A stretch of 64,000 nt of DNA from Hydrogenimonas urashimensis (lineage in GTDB: Bacteria; Campylobacterota; Campylobacteria; Campylobacterales; Hydrogenimonadaceae): positions 2,086,001-2,150,000 of the forward strand of contig NZ_AP023212.1 in NCBI RefSeq assembly GCF_016593255.1. Direction: 5' to 3'. A model generated the notes under the pieces. That model searched no databases and was not told the DNA's origin. It was given only the letters and a program-made list of their open reading frames with translations. The position numbers and the translations under genes were made by a program. The number at the start of each line of letters is the position of its first letter. Position 1 is the first letter of the stretch. Shown in pieces: positions 27,463 to 35,606 of this stretch.

Positions 27463-27852
27463 CTACAGATTCAGAGAGGTTTTGAGGCGATACTTCTTGC
27501 TCGCCGGTGTGGTGATAAAGATATGCACCTGCCAGGTACCGCCCATCGCGGCGTTGAAGGTGGCTTCATACGTACCGCCTCCTGTTGGTTTGGCGATGGT
27601 TTTGCTCTCCATGTAGGGCATGCCCGGCATGGCGGGCATGAAGATTTTCAGTGCCACTTTGGCGTTTTGAAGGGGTTTTCCGCTTTTGAGAACTTCGAGT
27701 TTCAAGTGGTTGTTTCCCACCGTCAGCGGCTTGTCGGAAATCATTACCACTTTCATCGACCGGTATTTCACCTCTTTTTGAAAAGCTGCCGCATGGAGGG
27801 TTATGGCCGCTGCTACCATGGCGACGAGCACCGTTTTGATTTTGTTTTGCAT
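27463..27852 (-). CDS. Exported FixH/YtkA-like protein heading the Cus operon
   Basis: A 129-residue protein. A signal peptide (about 1-22, LHAAA) precedes a beta-sandwich resembling FixH/YtkA domains: LKLEVLKSGKPLQNAKVALKIFMPAMPGMPYM near 45-76, then GTYEATFNAAMGGTWQVHI. Met-rich MPAMPGMPYM is a plausible Cu(I) site. The start at 27852 has AAAGGA 7 nt upstream. It opens the reverse-strand operon with the CusC, CusB and CusA homologues, divergent from copA. Function as a periplasmic copper-binding accessory is inferred. Confidence 0.78.
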   Translation of the reverse strand: MQNKIKTVLVAMVAAAITLHAAAFQKEVKYRSMKVVMISDKPLTVGNNHLKLEVLKSGKPLQNAKVALKIFMPAMPGMPYMESKTIAKPTGGGTYEATFNAAMGGTWQVHIFITTPASKKYRLKTSLNL

Positions 27853-27886
27853 TTTTCGATCCTTTCGAATGGGTTTTCTCGGTGCC

Positions 27887-27942
27887 ATTGTAAGGATTGG
27901 ACGTGCAAAGAGTGTGGAATGGATGTACACACATCTTCCACA
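27887..27942. promoter_or_regulatory. Divergent promoter/operator region between the Cus operon and copAB
   Basis: A reverse-strand TACAAT (27887-27892) lies 34 nt before the FixH-like start. An inverted repeat TGTGGAA (27913-27919) and TTCCACA (27936-27942), centres 23 nt apart, lies between it and copA. It may be the operator of a shared copper-responsive regulator. No known copper-box consensus was recognised. Confidence 0.35.
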
Positions 27943-27986
27943 TAATCTGGATAACATTGCAAATAATCACGTACAGGAGTCAATCG

Positions 27987-29729
27987 ATGTCGAAAATGAC
28001 AAGAAGAACCTTTTTGCAAAGTGCTGCCGTGGCGACACTCTTATATGGCGTGTCTCCGACACGCTCTCTCGCCGATGGTGGAGAGAATGATGGGATCGGT
28101 GCCACCACAGGCAGCCCTTCGATCCTGAAGGGCAACACGTTTCACCTGACCATCGACCGGACGGTCGTGAACATCACCGGCAAACCCGCCATCGCCACGA
28201 CGGTCAATGGGACGATGCCCGGGCCCACGCTGGTATGGCGGGAAGGGGAAGAGGTTACGATCCACGTCACCAACCGCCTGCCCGTCTCCACCTCCATCCA
28301 CTGGCACGGCATCATCCTGCCGCCGGAGATGGACGGGGTTCCCGACATCAGTTTCGACGGGATCGCACCGGGTGAAACCTTCACCTACTGTTTCAAGGTA
28401 AAGCAGCACGGCACCTACTGGTACCACTCCCACAGCGGATTCCAGGAGCAGACCGGGCTGCATGGAGCGTTGGTCATTCTTCCACGAAATCCCGGTGACG
28501 AACCCTTCGAATACGACCGGGACTATGTGATTGCCCTTTCGGACTGGAGCGACGAAAAGCCCGAATCGATCTATCGGAAACTCAAAATCCAGAGCGACTA
28601 CTACAACTTCAACCAGCGAACCGTCGGAGACTTCTTTCACGAAGTGGCCGAAAAAGGGTTCGTCGAAGCCTTCAAAGCCCGTAAGATGTGGAACGAGATG
28701 CGTATGAGTGATAGGGATCTCTCCGACGTCACCGCCTACACCTATACCTTTTTGATGAACGGCCGCACCGATGCCCAGGATTGGCACGCCCTTTTCAGAC
28801 CCGGCGAAAAGGTGCGGCTGCGCTTCATCAACCAATCGGCGATGACCATCTTCGACGTGCGCATTCCTGGGCTGAAAATGCGCGTCGTGGCAGCCGACGG
28901 CAACCCGGTGCAGCCGGTGGATGTGGAGGAATTCCGTATCGCCGTGGCGGAGAGTTACGATGTCATCGTCGAACCCGAAGAGGGGAGCTACTGCCTCTTC
29001 GCCCAGAGCATCGACCGCTCGGGATTTGTCGGGGGCACCCTTTCGAGTCGAAACGGCGTCCGGGCGAAACGGCCCCCGATGGAGAAGCCGCAATCCTTGA
29101 CGATGGCGGACATGGGCATGGGTGGCTGGAGATCCACCGGCGGCATGAGCCATGAAACGATGAAGATGGACCATGGGAAGATGAAGATGGATATGCCCCA
29201 CAAAACCCCGTGGCCCGTCACGCCGCTGCCGATGCGAAAAGGGGTCGCATGGACGATGACGGCGATGGATCCCCGCTACCGCCTGGACGACCCGGGCGTG
29301 GGGCTGCGCCACAACGGGCGGCGGGTGCTCACCTACGCCGACTTGCGCAACTACCGCTCCACCGCCGACGACCCGAAGCCCGACCGGGAGATCGTGCTGC
29401 ACCTGACGGGCAATATGGAGCGCTACATCTGGGCGATCAACGGCATCAAATACGCCGACGCCCAGCCGCTGCGATTTCACTACGGCGAGCGGCTGCGCAT
29501 CACCTTCATCAACGATACGATGATGCCCCACCCGATGCACCTGCACGGTATGTGGAGCGACCTGGAGACCGGAGACGATACCCGACTGGTTCGCAAACAT
29601 ACGGTCCTTGTCCAACCTGGGGCGAAAATCAGCTATCGCGTCACCGTCGACGCCCGAGGGAGCTGGGCTTACCACTGCCACATGCTCTACCACATGCTCG
29701 GCATGTTCAGAAAAGTGGAGGTGGTGTGA
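27987..29729 (+). CDS. copA: CopA-type multicopper oxidase
   Basis: A 580-residue three-domain multicopper oxidase with a Tat signal (TRRTFLQ near residues 5-11). The copper-ligand motifs are all present: HWHGI, YWYHSH, HPMHLHGMW, and HCHMLYHMLGMF at the C-terminus for the type 1 site. A Met/His-rich insertion near residues 370-410 (MADMGMGGW, then MSHETMKMDHGKMKMDM) is typical of CopA and probably binds Cu(I). The enzyme oxidises Cu(I) to the less toxic Cu(II) in the periplasm. CAGGAG 7 nt upstream fixes the ATG at 27987. It is coupled to the CopB gene by TGATG. Confidence 0.95.
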   Translation: MSKMTRRTFLQSAAVATLLYGVSPTRSLADGGENDGIGATTGSPSILKGNTFHLTIDRTVVNITGKPAIATTVNGTMPGPTLVWREGEEVTIHVTNRLPVSTSIHWHGIILPPEMDGVPDISFDGIAPGETFTYCFKVKQHGTYWYHSHSGFQEQTGLHGALVILPRNPGDEPFEYDRDYVIALSDWSDEKPESIYRKLKIQSDYYNFNQRTVGDFFHEVAEKGFVEAFKARKMWNEMRMSDRDLSDVTAYTYTFLMNGRTDAQDWHALFRPGEKVRLRFINQSAMTIFDVRIPGLKMRVVAADGNPVQPVDVEEFRIAVAESYDVIVEPEEGSYCLFAQSIDRSGFVGGTLSSRNGVRAKRPPMEKPQSLTMADMGMGGWRSTGGMSHETMKMDHGKMKMDMPHKTPWPVTPLPMRKGVAWTMTAMDPRYRLDDPGVGLRHNGRRVLTYADLRNYRSTADDPKPDREIVLHLTGNMERYIWAINGIKYADAQPLRFHYGERLRITFINDTMMPHPMHLHGMWSDLETGDDTRLVRKHTVLVQPGAKISYRVTVDARGSWAYHCHMLYHMLGMFRKVEVV

Positions 29730-30397
29730 TGAAAAAGCTGCTGATTTCGACGATGCTGGCCGCATCGCTTTTCGCCGAGATGAACGACGATCCCCTCAGA
29801 GCCACGCTGCTTGCCGACCGCCTGGAGTGGCAGGCGACCGACGGCGATCCCGTCGCCTGGGACGTTGCCGCCTATGCAGGCTACGACATCGACAAAATCT
29901 ACTTCTACTCCGAAGGGGCGGTACAGAGTGACGAAACGGAGAGCGAGAACGAACTGCTCTACAGCCGTGCCGTCACCCCGTTTTGGGACCTGCAGGGAGG
30001 CCTGGAGATGGATACGGCAGGGAGTGAGCGCAAGGTTTGGGGCGTATTGGCGATCCAGGGGCTGGCCCCCTATTTCATCGATACCCGTATTCGCCTCAAA
30101 ATTTCGGACGAAGCGGTCGGGGTCAATTTCGATTTCGAGTACGAAGCGCTGCTGACCCAGCGGCTGATCCTCACGCCCCGTATCGAGATGGAAGCCTACA
30201 GCGACGATGTGCCTGCTCTTGGCATCGGCTCGGGCTTCTCATTACTGGCGATGGGATTGCGTCTGCGTTACGAGTTCGTCCGGGAATTCGCCCCCTATGT
30301 GGGGGTGGAGTATCTCAACGGGTTTGGAGACACAAAAAAGGTCTATGGCATGAAAGAAGATACCCGCTTCGTCGCCGGCGTGAGGTTCTGGTTTTGA
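29729..30397 (+). CDS. copB: CopB-family outer-membrane copper-resistance protein
   Basis: A 222-residue protein with a signal peptide (about 1-16, ASLFA) and alternating beta strands ending in FVAGVRFWF, a terminal Phe typical of outer-membrane barrels. Motifs such as NELLYSRAVTPFWDLQGG and VEYLNGFGDTKK match the CopB family. The Met/His-rich N-terminal region of longer CopB proteins is missing. The start codon overlaps the copA stop (TGATG). It probably acts with CopA in outer-membrane copper handling. Confidence 0.88.
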   Translation: MKKLLISTMLAASLFAEMNDDPLRATLLADRLEWQATDGDPVAWDVAAYAGYDIDKIYFYSEGAVQSDETESENELLYSRAVTPFWDLQGGLEMDTAGSERKVWGVLAIQGLAPYFIDTRIRLKISDEAVGVNFDFEYEALLTQRLILTPRIEMEAYSDDVPALGIGSGFSLLAMGLRLRYEFVREFAPYVGVEYLNGFGDTKKVYGMKEDTRFVAGVRFWF

Positions 30398-30399
30398 TA

Positions 30400-30405
30400 T
30401 ATAAT
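30400..30405 (+). promoter_or_regulatory. -10 box before the flavin reductase gene
   Basis: TATAAT lies just after the copB stop codon, 30 nt before the next ATG. It suggests an additional promoter, so the reductase need not depend on copper-induced readthrough. Confidence 0.45.
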
Positions 30406-30435
30406 TAGGGTATCGAACGTAAAGAAGGATTGCAG

Positions 30436-31431
30436 ATGGATGAAAAAATGCACAATCTGGTCATCGTAGGGGCCGGGCCGGCGGGGATCGCGACGGCGGT
30501 CGAGAGTTACATATTGGGAATCCGGGATATTCTGCTGCTGGAAAAAGACGAGAACCACAACGCCACGATTCGCAAATACTACAAAGACAACAAACGGGTC
30601 GATAAGGATTGGAAAGGGCAGAAGGTGGAGCTGGACGGCAACATCTATTTCGTCGACGGCACCAAGGAGAGCACCCTCGATTTTTTCGACCAGGTACTCG
30701 ACCATCACTCGGTGGAGCTTCGCACCCACACGGAGGTGCAGAAGATCGTCAAGAAGGATGACCACTTCGAAGTGATCGTCCCCGGTGGGGCGATCAAAAG
30801 CCGTTATGTGGTCGTCACGATCGGTCGCATGGGCAAGCCCAACAAACCCGATTACAAAATCCCGCCATCGATACGCAAACGGGTGCACTATACCCTTGAT
30901 GCCTGTGGCCTTGGAGAGAAAGTGTTGGTGGTGGGTGGTGGCGACTCGGCGATCGAATACGCCGTCGATCTTGCGCACAAAAACGATGTCACCATCTGTT
31001 ACCGTCGTCAGACGTTTCGTCGTGCCAATCCCACCAACCAGCGCGATATAGCCAACGCCATCGCCCATGGGGAAGTGCGTCCCTATCTTGGTGTCGACAT
31101 CGAGGGGCTGGAAGAGTCGGAAGATGGGAAAGTACGCGTTCTGTTTACAGAGAGAGATCCGGAAACTTTCGACCGTGTGATCTATGCCATCGGGGGCACG
31201 ACCCCGAGCGGTTTTCTACAAAGTTCCGGCATTCGCGTCGAAGACGGCAAACCGGTGCACGACGAAAACTACATGACCGACATTCCCGGGCTTTATGTCG
31301 CGGGGGACATTACCCAGGAGTCCGGCGGTTCGATCGCTCTTGGGCTCAATCACGGCTACGCAATCGCCCACCATATCATGGCTCATATCAAAAATTGCCC
31401 GGAATGCAAACCTCTGCCCATCGTCGAATGA
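30436..31431 (+). CDS. NAD(P)/FAD-dependent thioredoxin-reductase-like oxidoreductase (YpdA-type)
   Basis: A 331-residue flavoprotein with two dinucleotide folds: the FAD site VGAGPAG at 11-17, and the NAD(P) site VVGGGDSAIEYA near 163-174. The C-terminal LYVAGDIT is the usual FAD-binding end. The redox CxxC of true thioredoxin reductase is absent, as in YpdA-like and ferredoxin-NADP-reductase-like relatives. Its substrate may be a low-molecular-weight disulfide or a ferredoxin-like partner; this is not settled. GAAGGA lies 6-7 nt before the ATG at 30436. It converges on a thioredoxin-fold gene. Confidence 0.82.
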   Translation: MDEKMHNLVIVGAGPAGIATAVESYILGIRDILLLEKDENHNATIRKYYKDNKRVDKDWKGQKVELDGNIYFVDGTKESTLDFFDQVLDHHSVELRTHTEVQKIVKKDDHFEVIVPGGAIKSRYVVVTIGRMGKPNKPDYKIPPSIRKRVHYTLDACGLGEKVLVVGGGDSAIEYAVDLAHKNDVTICYRRQTFRRANPTNQRDIANAIAHGEVRPYLGVDIEGLEESEDGKVRVLFTERDPETFDRVIYAIGGTTPSGFLQSSGIRVEDGKPVHDENYMTDIPGLYVAGDITQESGGSIALGLNHGYAIAHHIMAHIKNCPECKPLPIVE

Positions 31432-31462
31432 TGTGGGCAGACCACTTTTTGTAGGATTGGTT

Positions 31463-31855
31463 TCAACGCTTCAGGTAGCTTTCAAGTCTATGCATGAATG
31501 GTTTGGCTTTTGCTCCTCCGATAATGGCACGACCGACATGTTCGCCGTCAGGTTTTACGATATAAAAAGTGGGAGTACCCATTACCCTGAAGCCTTCGGG
31601 AATCTTTTCTTTGTTGATATCGATATCGACTGGAACGAAATGCAACGCAATGAAGTTGGCCAGATCTTCATCTTCGAAGACTTTCTCTTTCATATAGTTG
31701 CACATCCGACACGTCTCCTGAGAAAACATGACAAAAACAAGTTTGTTCTCTTTTGCAGCTATCTGTTTGGCATTTTCATAACTTTTTGCCCATTCGAAAT
31801 CTGCGGCAAAGAGGCTGGAGAGTGCAATCATTGCAACAAGAACCATTTTTTTCAT
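31463..31855 (-). CDS. Periplasmic thioredoxin-fold protein (CRMC active site)
   Basis: A 130-residue protein with a signal peptide (about 1-18, SSLFA) and a thioredoxin fold. The active site is Cys49-Arg-Met-Cys52 in FSQETCRMCNYM, and the cis-Pro loop is in GTPTFYI. It resembles SoxW/DUF255-like periplasmic thioredoxins. It may reduce disulfides in envelope proteins, perhaps in the neighbouring cysteine-rich copper proteins. AAGGAG 7 nt upstream supports the start, and a -10 box overlaps the stop of the preceding CopZ-like gene. Confidence 0.85.
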   Translation of the reverse strand: MKKMVLVAMIALSSLFAADFEWAKSYENAKQIAAKENKLVFVMFSQETCRMCNYMKEKVFEDEDLANFIALHFVPVDIDINKEKIPEGFRVMGTPTFYIVKPDGEHVGRAIIGGAKAKPFMHRLESYLKR

Positions 31856-31901
31856 CTGTCAACTCCTTTCCTTTATCGTAAGCATGGATCGGGTGTCGTT
31901 C

Positions 31902-31907
31902 ATTATA
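31902..31907 (-). promoter_or_regulatory. -10 box overlapping the CopZ-like stop codon
   Basis: On the reverse strand GTATAATG contains both the TAA stop of the CopZ-like gene and a perfect TATAAT, 46 nt before the thioredoxin-fold start. An independent promoter for that gene is likely. Confidence 0.45.
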
Positions 31908-32379
31908 CCGTGTCGAGGGCCAGTTCGATGTCGGCAAGACAGCATCGGCCGCTTGGATTGAGAATCTTGCAACAGCATCCCGAATCTTTTATCCTCGCTT
32001 TGATCTCTTCCAATGCGTGGCTTTTTCCGGTGCGGGCTATCTCGTCGGCCATCTTTTCACGGCTCCAGCCGAAACAGTAGCAGAGCATTGCGGGTATGGT
32101 GCCTTCCTTGATGCCTACGGGTACCGTGAGGTCATCTTCCCACAGAATGATGTCATCACGGAAATAGACGACGCCGCATTCCGAGGTTTTGCAGAAGCGG
32201 AAACCTTCCAGCGTTTCCAGTGCGGCTTTCGCCTCGGACTTGAGAAGGTATTTGAGTGTGACGGCAGGCACGGTTTGGGCAGCTTTGCCGCATTGGGGAC
32301 ACACCGGATTTTCGGCTTGTTGGGGATTGCGGCATTCATGCTTGGTCGGATATTGTTTTTTATCGGACTTGTCAATCAT
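31903..32379 (-). CDS. CopZ-type zinc/[2Fe-2S] protein
   Basis: A 158-residue protein rich in cysteine. CPQC at 27-30 with Cys63 and Cys68 form a probable zinc site. Cys100-Tyr-Cys102, CCC at 135-137 and CC at 146-147 supply iron-sulfur ligands. This is the layout of the N-terminal domain of Archaeoglobus CopZ, which binds zinc and a [2Fe-2S] cluster and can reduce Cu(II) to Cu(I) for export. The usual C-terminal HMA chaperone domain is absent. AAGGAG precedes the ATG at 32379, 12 nt after the copper ATPase gene, so the two are co-expressed. Confidence 0.85.
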   Translation of the reverse strand: MIDKSDKKQYPTKHECRNPQQAENPVCPQCGKAAQTVPAVTLKYLLKSEAKAALETLEGFRFCKTSECGVVYFRDDIILWEDDLTVPVGIKEGTIPAMLCYCFGWSREKMADEIARTGKSHALEEIKARIKDSGCCCKILNPSGRCCLADIELALDTV

Positions 32380-32390
32380 GATTGCTCCTT

Positions 32391-34373
32391 TTACGCTTTT
32401 TTTAGCAGTTGGGCGTTGAGTGCTACGACGACGGTGCTGACAGACATCAAAATCGCGCCGACGGCGGGGTCGATGATGACGCCCCACGGGGCCATGACGC
32501 CGGCGGCCAGGGGTATCGCTACGATATTGTAGCCGCTCGCCCACCAGAGGTTCTGCACCATCTTTTTCGTCGTGGCCAGCGAGAGTCTGATGGCGTGAAC
32601 CACGCTCATCAGATCGCTTTGGGTCAGGATGATGTCGGCACTTTCGATGGCGATATCGGTCCCGGCACCGATGGCGATGCCGATATCGGCCGTCAGGAGT
32701 GATGGGGCGTCGTTGATACCGTCTCCCACCATGGCGACGGTTTTGCCATCCTGTTGAATCTTACGAATCAACCGCAGCTTCTCGTCTGGCAGAAGATTGG
32801 CCCGGTAGTGGTCGATACCGCATGTTTCGGCCACTTCACGTGCCACGGCTTCGTTGTCACCGGTGAGCATCCACGTTTCGATACCCAGTTCTTTCAATGC
32901 GGCGATTGCCTCGACAGAGGTTTCGCGGATGGAATCGGTCAGGAGAATGACTCCGATGACTTCGCCGTCAACGGCCACCCAAACCTTCGTCGATTCGCTC
33001 GATTCGAAGGATTTCAAGGTCTCGGGAAGCTTCAGAGACTCTTTGGAAAGAAGCTGCGGTCCGCCCACCATAACGGTATGACCCTGGACGCTCGCTTTGG
33101 CTCCGATGCCCGGAAATGCCATGAAATTTTCGGCTGTTTGGGGTGTGATACCCGCCTCCTTGGCGTGATTCACGATCGCTTTTGCGATGATGTGCTCGGA
33201 ATTTTGTTCGATTGCCGCGGCCATTGCCAGCAGCTTTGATTTGTCATCTTTTGCGATCACATCCGAAACATCCAGCCGCCCTTCGGTGATTGTTCCGGTT
33301 TTGTCGAAACAGATGGCATCGATGGTGCGCAGTGTTTCGAACGCCTGGCGGTTTCTGATCAGAATTCCCCGTTTGGCTGCCAAAGAAGTCGATATGGCCA
33401 CGACCAGTGGGACTGCCAGCCCCAGTGCATGGGGGCAGGCGATAATGAGAACAGTGACACTCCTAAGCACCGCATCCATCGGTGATGCGATCGCGGACCA
33501 TACAGCGAAGGTGACGGCACCCGTACCGACAGCCCCGTAAAAAAGCCATCCCGCTGCCTTGTTGGCGAGATCTTGTGTTTTGGATCTGCTCGACTGCGCC
33601 TCTTTGACCAATTCGATGACCTGGGAGAGATAACTCTCTTTGCCGCTCTTGGTGATCGTGATACGCATAGCCCCGTCGAGGTTGGTGCTTCCCATGAAGA
33701 CATCGCTGCCCACTTTTTTGTAAACGGGTTTTGATTCGCCGGTCAGGAAGGCTTCGTCGGTCATGCTTTCGCCTTCGACGACCCGACCGTCGGCCGGAAT
33801 TTTTTCGCCGGGGCGCACCAGTATCGTATCACCTTTGTGCAGAACGTCCACACTTACCTCTTTGAGCGTACCGTCCGGTGAGACACGCATGGCGGTTTTG
33901 GGCATCATTTTGACCAGATCCTGCAATGCGTTGGCGGCTCCCAGTACGCTTTTGGCTTCGATATAGTGGCCGATCAGCATAATGTCGATCAGGGTCGCCA
34001 GTTCCCAGAAGAACTCTTTGCCGCCCGGCATGACGAGTGACATGGCCGAATAGAAGTAGGCGACACTGATTGCCATTGAAATAAGCGTCATCATGCCGGG
34101 TTTTTTGGATTTGATCTCTTCGATCGTCATGGAAAGAAAAGGTTTGCCGCCATAGATATAGACGAATGTCGAAAGGATGAAGATGATCGCTTCGCGATAG
34201 GGAATCTGGAGAGAGAAACCGAACCACCCCTGGATCATAGGCGAAAGGACAAGTATCGGGACGGTGACGATGACCGAGACGATGAACCTCCGTTTCATCT
34301 CTTCCATATGGTGTCTATGGCCCATCGCAGAGTGGGAAGAATGTTTCCCTGTAGCATGTTCTTCTTGTCGCAT
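32391..34373 (-). CDS. Copper-translocating P1B-type ATPase with CPH motif (CopB/P1B-3)
   Basis: A 660-residue heavy-metal P-type ATPase. A short His-rich N-terminus (about 5-22: HATGKHSSHSAMGHRHH) replaces the usual HMA domain. TM6 carries ACPHALG, the CPH motif of the P1B-3 subgroup linked to Cu(II)/Cu(I) export. The phosphorylation site DKTGT, the TGES loop and GDGINDAP are present. It should pump copper from the cytoplasm to the periplasm, where CopA, the Cus pump and the cysteine-rich peptide can act. AAGGA lies 6 nt before the ATG. It is divergent from the RiPP operon and leads the CopZ-like gene. Confidence 0.93.
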   Translation of the reverse strand: MRQEEHATGKHSSHSAMGHRHHMEEMKRRFIVSVIVTVPILVLSPMIQGWFGFSLQIPYREAIIFILSTFVYIYGGKPFLSMTIEEIKSKKPGMMTLISMAISVAYFYSAMSLVMPGGKEFFWELATLIDIMLIGHYIEAKSVLGAANALQDLVKMMPKTAMRVSPDGTLKEVSVDVLHKGDTILVRPGEKIPADGRVVEGESMTDEAFLTGESKPVYKKVGSDVFMGSTNLDGAMRITITKSGKESYLSQVIELVKEAQSSRSKTQDLANKAAGWLFYGAVGTGAVTFAVWSAIASPMDAVLRSVTVLIIACPHALGLAVPLVVAISTSLAAKRGILIRNRQAFETLRTIDAICFDKTGTITEGRLDVSDVIAKDDKSKLLAMAAAIEQNSEHIIAKAIVNHAKEAGITPQTAENFMAFPGIGAKASVQGHTVMVGGPQLLSKESLKLPETLKSFESSESTKVWVAVDGEVIGVILLTDSIRETSVEAIAALKELGIETWMLTGDNEAVAREVAETCGIDHYRANLLPDEKLRLIRKIQQDGKTVAMVGDGINDAPSLLTADIGIAIGAGTDIAIESADIILTQSDLMSVVHAIRLSLATTKKMVQNLWWASGYNIVAIPLAAGVMAPWGVIIDPAVGAILMSVSTVVVALNAQLLKKA

Positions 34374-34402
34374 TTTTTATCCTTTTTTTCTTCGATATAC
34401 AC

Positions 34403-34473
34403 AGTATAGAAAAGGAGTGTGTAAAAAATATGGAAACTTCTTGCACATTGGTTACACAATAAGCGCCTACAAT
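34403..34473. promoter_or_regulatory. Divergent promoters of the copper ATPase and the RiPP operon
   Basis: A reverse-strand TATACT (34403-34408) serves the ATPase, and a forward TACAAT (34468-34473) serves the peptide operon. Between them GTGTAA (34419-34424) and TTACAC (34452-34457) form an inverted repeat; the second half occupies the -35 region of the peptide promoter. This fits activator control, perhaps by the response regulator encoded at the end of the same cluster (inference). Confidence 0.4.
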
Positions 34474-34501
34474 TGCACTATCTCAAAACGAAGGATTGAA
34501 A

Positions 34502-34792
34502 ATGAAAAAGAGAGCGATGGGCCGAAACAGAGCGATGGCGGTCATTATGGGCGCCATGGCGGCCGGAACGAGCGGAGCTGTCGCCGCGCCAGGGGGCTGC
34601 GGTACCGGTAAATGTGGCAGCGGCATGAAAGGCGGCGGTACCGAAATGAACCAGAGCGTTCAGGGTAGATGTGGCGCCAAAATGGGTGAAGAAGCCAAAA
34701 AAAAGGCAATGAGAGGCAAATGTGGCTCCGAAATGAAAAAAAATATGACGAGTCAAGATGGTACCGCCAAATGCGGAAGCTCCATGAAATAG
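34502..34792 (+). CDS. hvfA: HvfA/bufferin-like RiPP metallophore precursor peptide
   Basis: A 96-residue precursor. Residues 1-29 form a signal peptide (VIMGAMAAGTSGAVAA). The mature part is Gly, Lys and Met rich and holds five cysteines, each in a G/A-x-C-G motif: GGCG (Cys33), GKCG (38), GRCG (57), GKCG (74) and AKCG (91). In Haemophilus HvfA the cysteines of EGKCG motifs are converted to oxazolone/thioamide groups that bind Cu(I). The two following genes encode the matching MNIO oxidase and its partner, which makes the assignment firm. GAAGGA lies 6 nt before the ATG. Modification at each Cys is inference. Confidence 0.85.
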   Translation: MKKRAMGRNRAMAVIMGAMAAGTSGAVAAPGGCGTGKCGSGMKGGGTEMNQSVQGRCGAKMGEEAKKKAMRGKCGSEMKKNMTSQDGTAKCGSSMK

Positions 34793-34805
34793 AAGGAAAT
34801 CTCGG

Positions 34806-35606
34806 ATGAAAGGGTGCGGTCTGGGGCTTCGTGATACGTTCGCCGATGAGATTGTGAAGTATGCGGACGTGATCGATTTTCTTGAGGTGGTGCCGGAAAA
34901 CGCGATGCACATGAACCGTATCGAGGCAAAACGCTTCGAATCCATCCGGGAAAGGTTCGAGATGGTCGCCCACGGTCTTTCCCTTTCACTGGGCGATACG
35001 ATCCATCTGAACGAAGCGCATCTTGCACGACTGAAGGATTTTCTCGATCGTTACGAGATCGCTCTTTACTCGGAACACCTGAGTTTCACTTCTCTGGATG
35101 GGGTGCAGAGCTATGAACTGCTTCCCTTGCCGATGACTTCGGAGATGGTGGATGGCATTGTCGCCAAGATCGACTACGTCCAGGAGTTTCTGCAGCGTCC
35201 GCTCGTGATCGAAAACCCGACCTACTATACGGTACTCGAATCGACAATGGAAGAAGCGGAATTTACAGTGGAGATTTTGCGGCGCAGCGGAGCAAAACTG
35301 CTGCTGGATGTCAACAACGTCTATGTGAATGCCCACAACCATCGGTTCAATGCGGAGGATTTTTTGGACCGTCTACCCATATCCGAAGTTGCCTACTGTC
35401 ACGTCGCCGGCCACCTGGAGTATCGGGATGACCTTTTCATCGATACCCACGGCACACCTGTCAAAACGGAGGTGTGGGATCTGTTGCGTCAGGTGATGGC
35501 GCGAAAAAGAGTGCCCGTCATGCTTGAGCGCGATCACAACATACCGCCGTTGGACGCACTGATGAAAGAGTTTGCCACGATGAAGGAGATACATGATGGC
35601 GTATGA
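34806..35606 (+). CDS. hvfB: DUF692 MNIO-family RiPP peptide oxidase (HvfB/BufB/MbnB-like)
   Basis: A 266-residue TIM-barrel protein of the multinuclear non-haem iron oxidative (MNIO, DUF692) family. It opens GCGLGLRDTFADEIV and keeps the metal-ligand pattern: SEHLSF, IENPTYY, LDVNNVYVNAHNH, CHVAGHLEY, DTHG and LERDHN. MbnB, HvfB and BufB oxidise cysteine side chains of precursor peptides with O2 to make oxazolone/thioamide or thiooxazole groups. It lies 13 nt after the precursor, with AAGGAA upstream, and overlaps the partner gene by 11-14 bp. The substrate is almost certainly the preceding Cys-motif peptide. Confidence 0.92.
   Translation: MKGCGLGLRDTFADEIVKYADVIDFLEVVPENAMHMNRIEAKRFESIRERFEMVAHGLSLSLGDTIHLNEAHLARLKDFLDRYEIALYSEHLSFTSLDGVQSYELLPLPMTSEMVDGIVAKIDYVQEFLQRPLVIENPTYYTVLESTMEEAEFTVEILRRSGAKLLLDVNNVYVNAHNHRFNAEDFLDRLPISEVAYCHVAGHLEYRDDLFIDTHGTPVKTEVWDLLRQVMARKRVPVMLERDHNIPPLDALMKEFATMKEIHDGV

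Noticed and set aside
28041-29765. Long antisense open frame across copA
   Set aside because: It is a mirror of GC-biased codon use in copA. It has no ribosome-binding site and no domain, while the forward strand has complete multicopper oxidase motifs.
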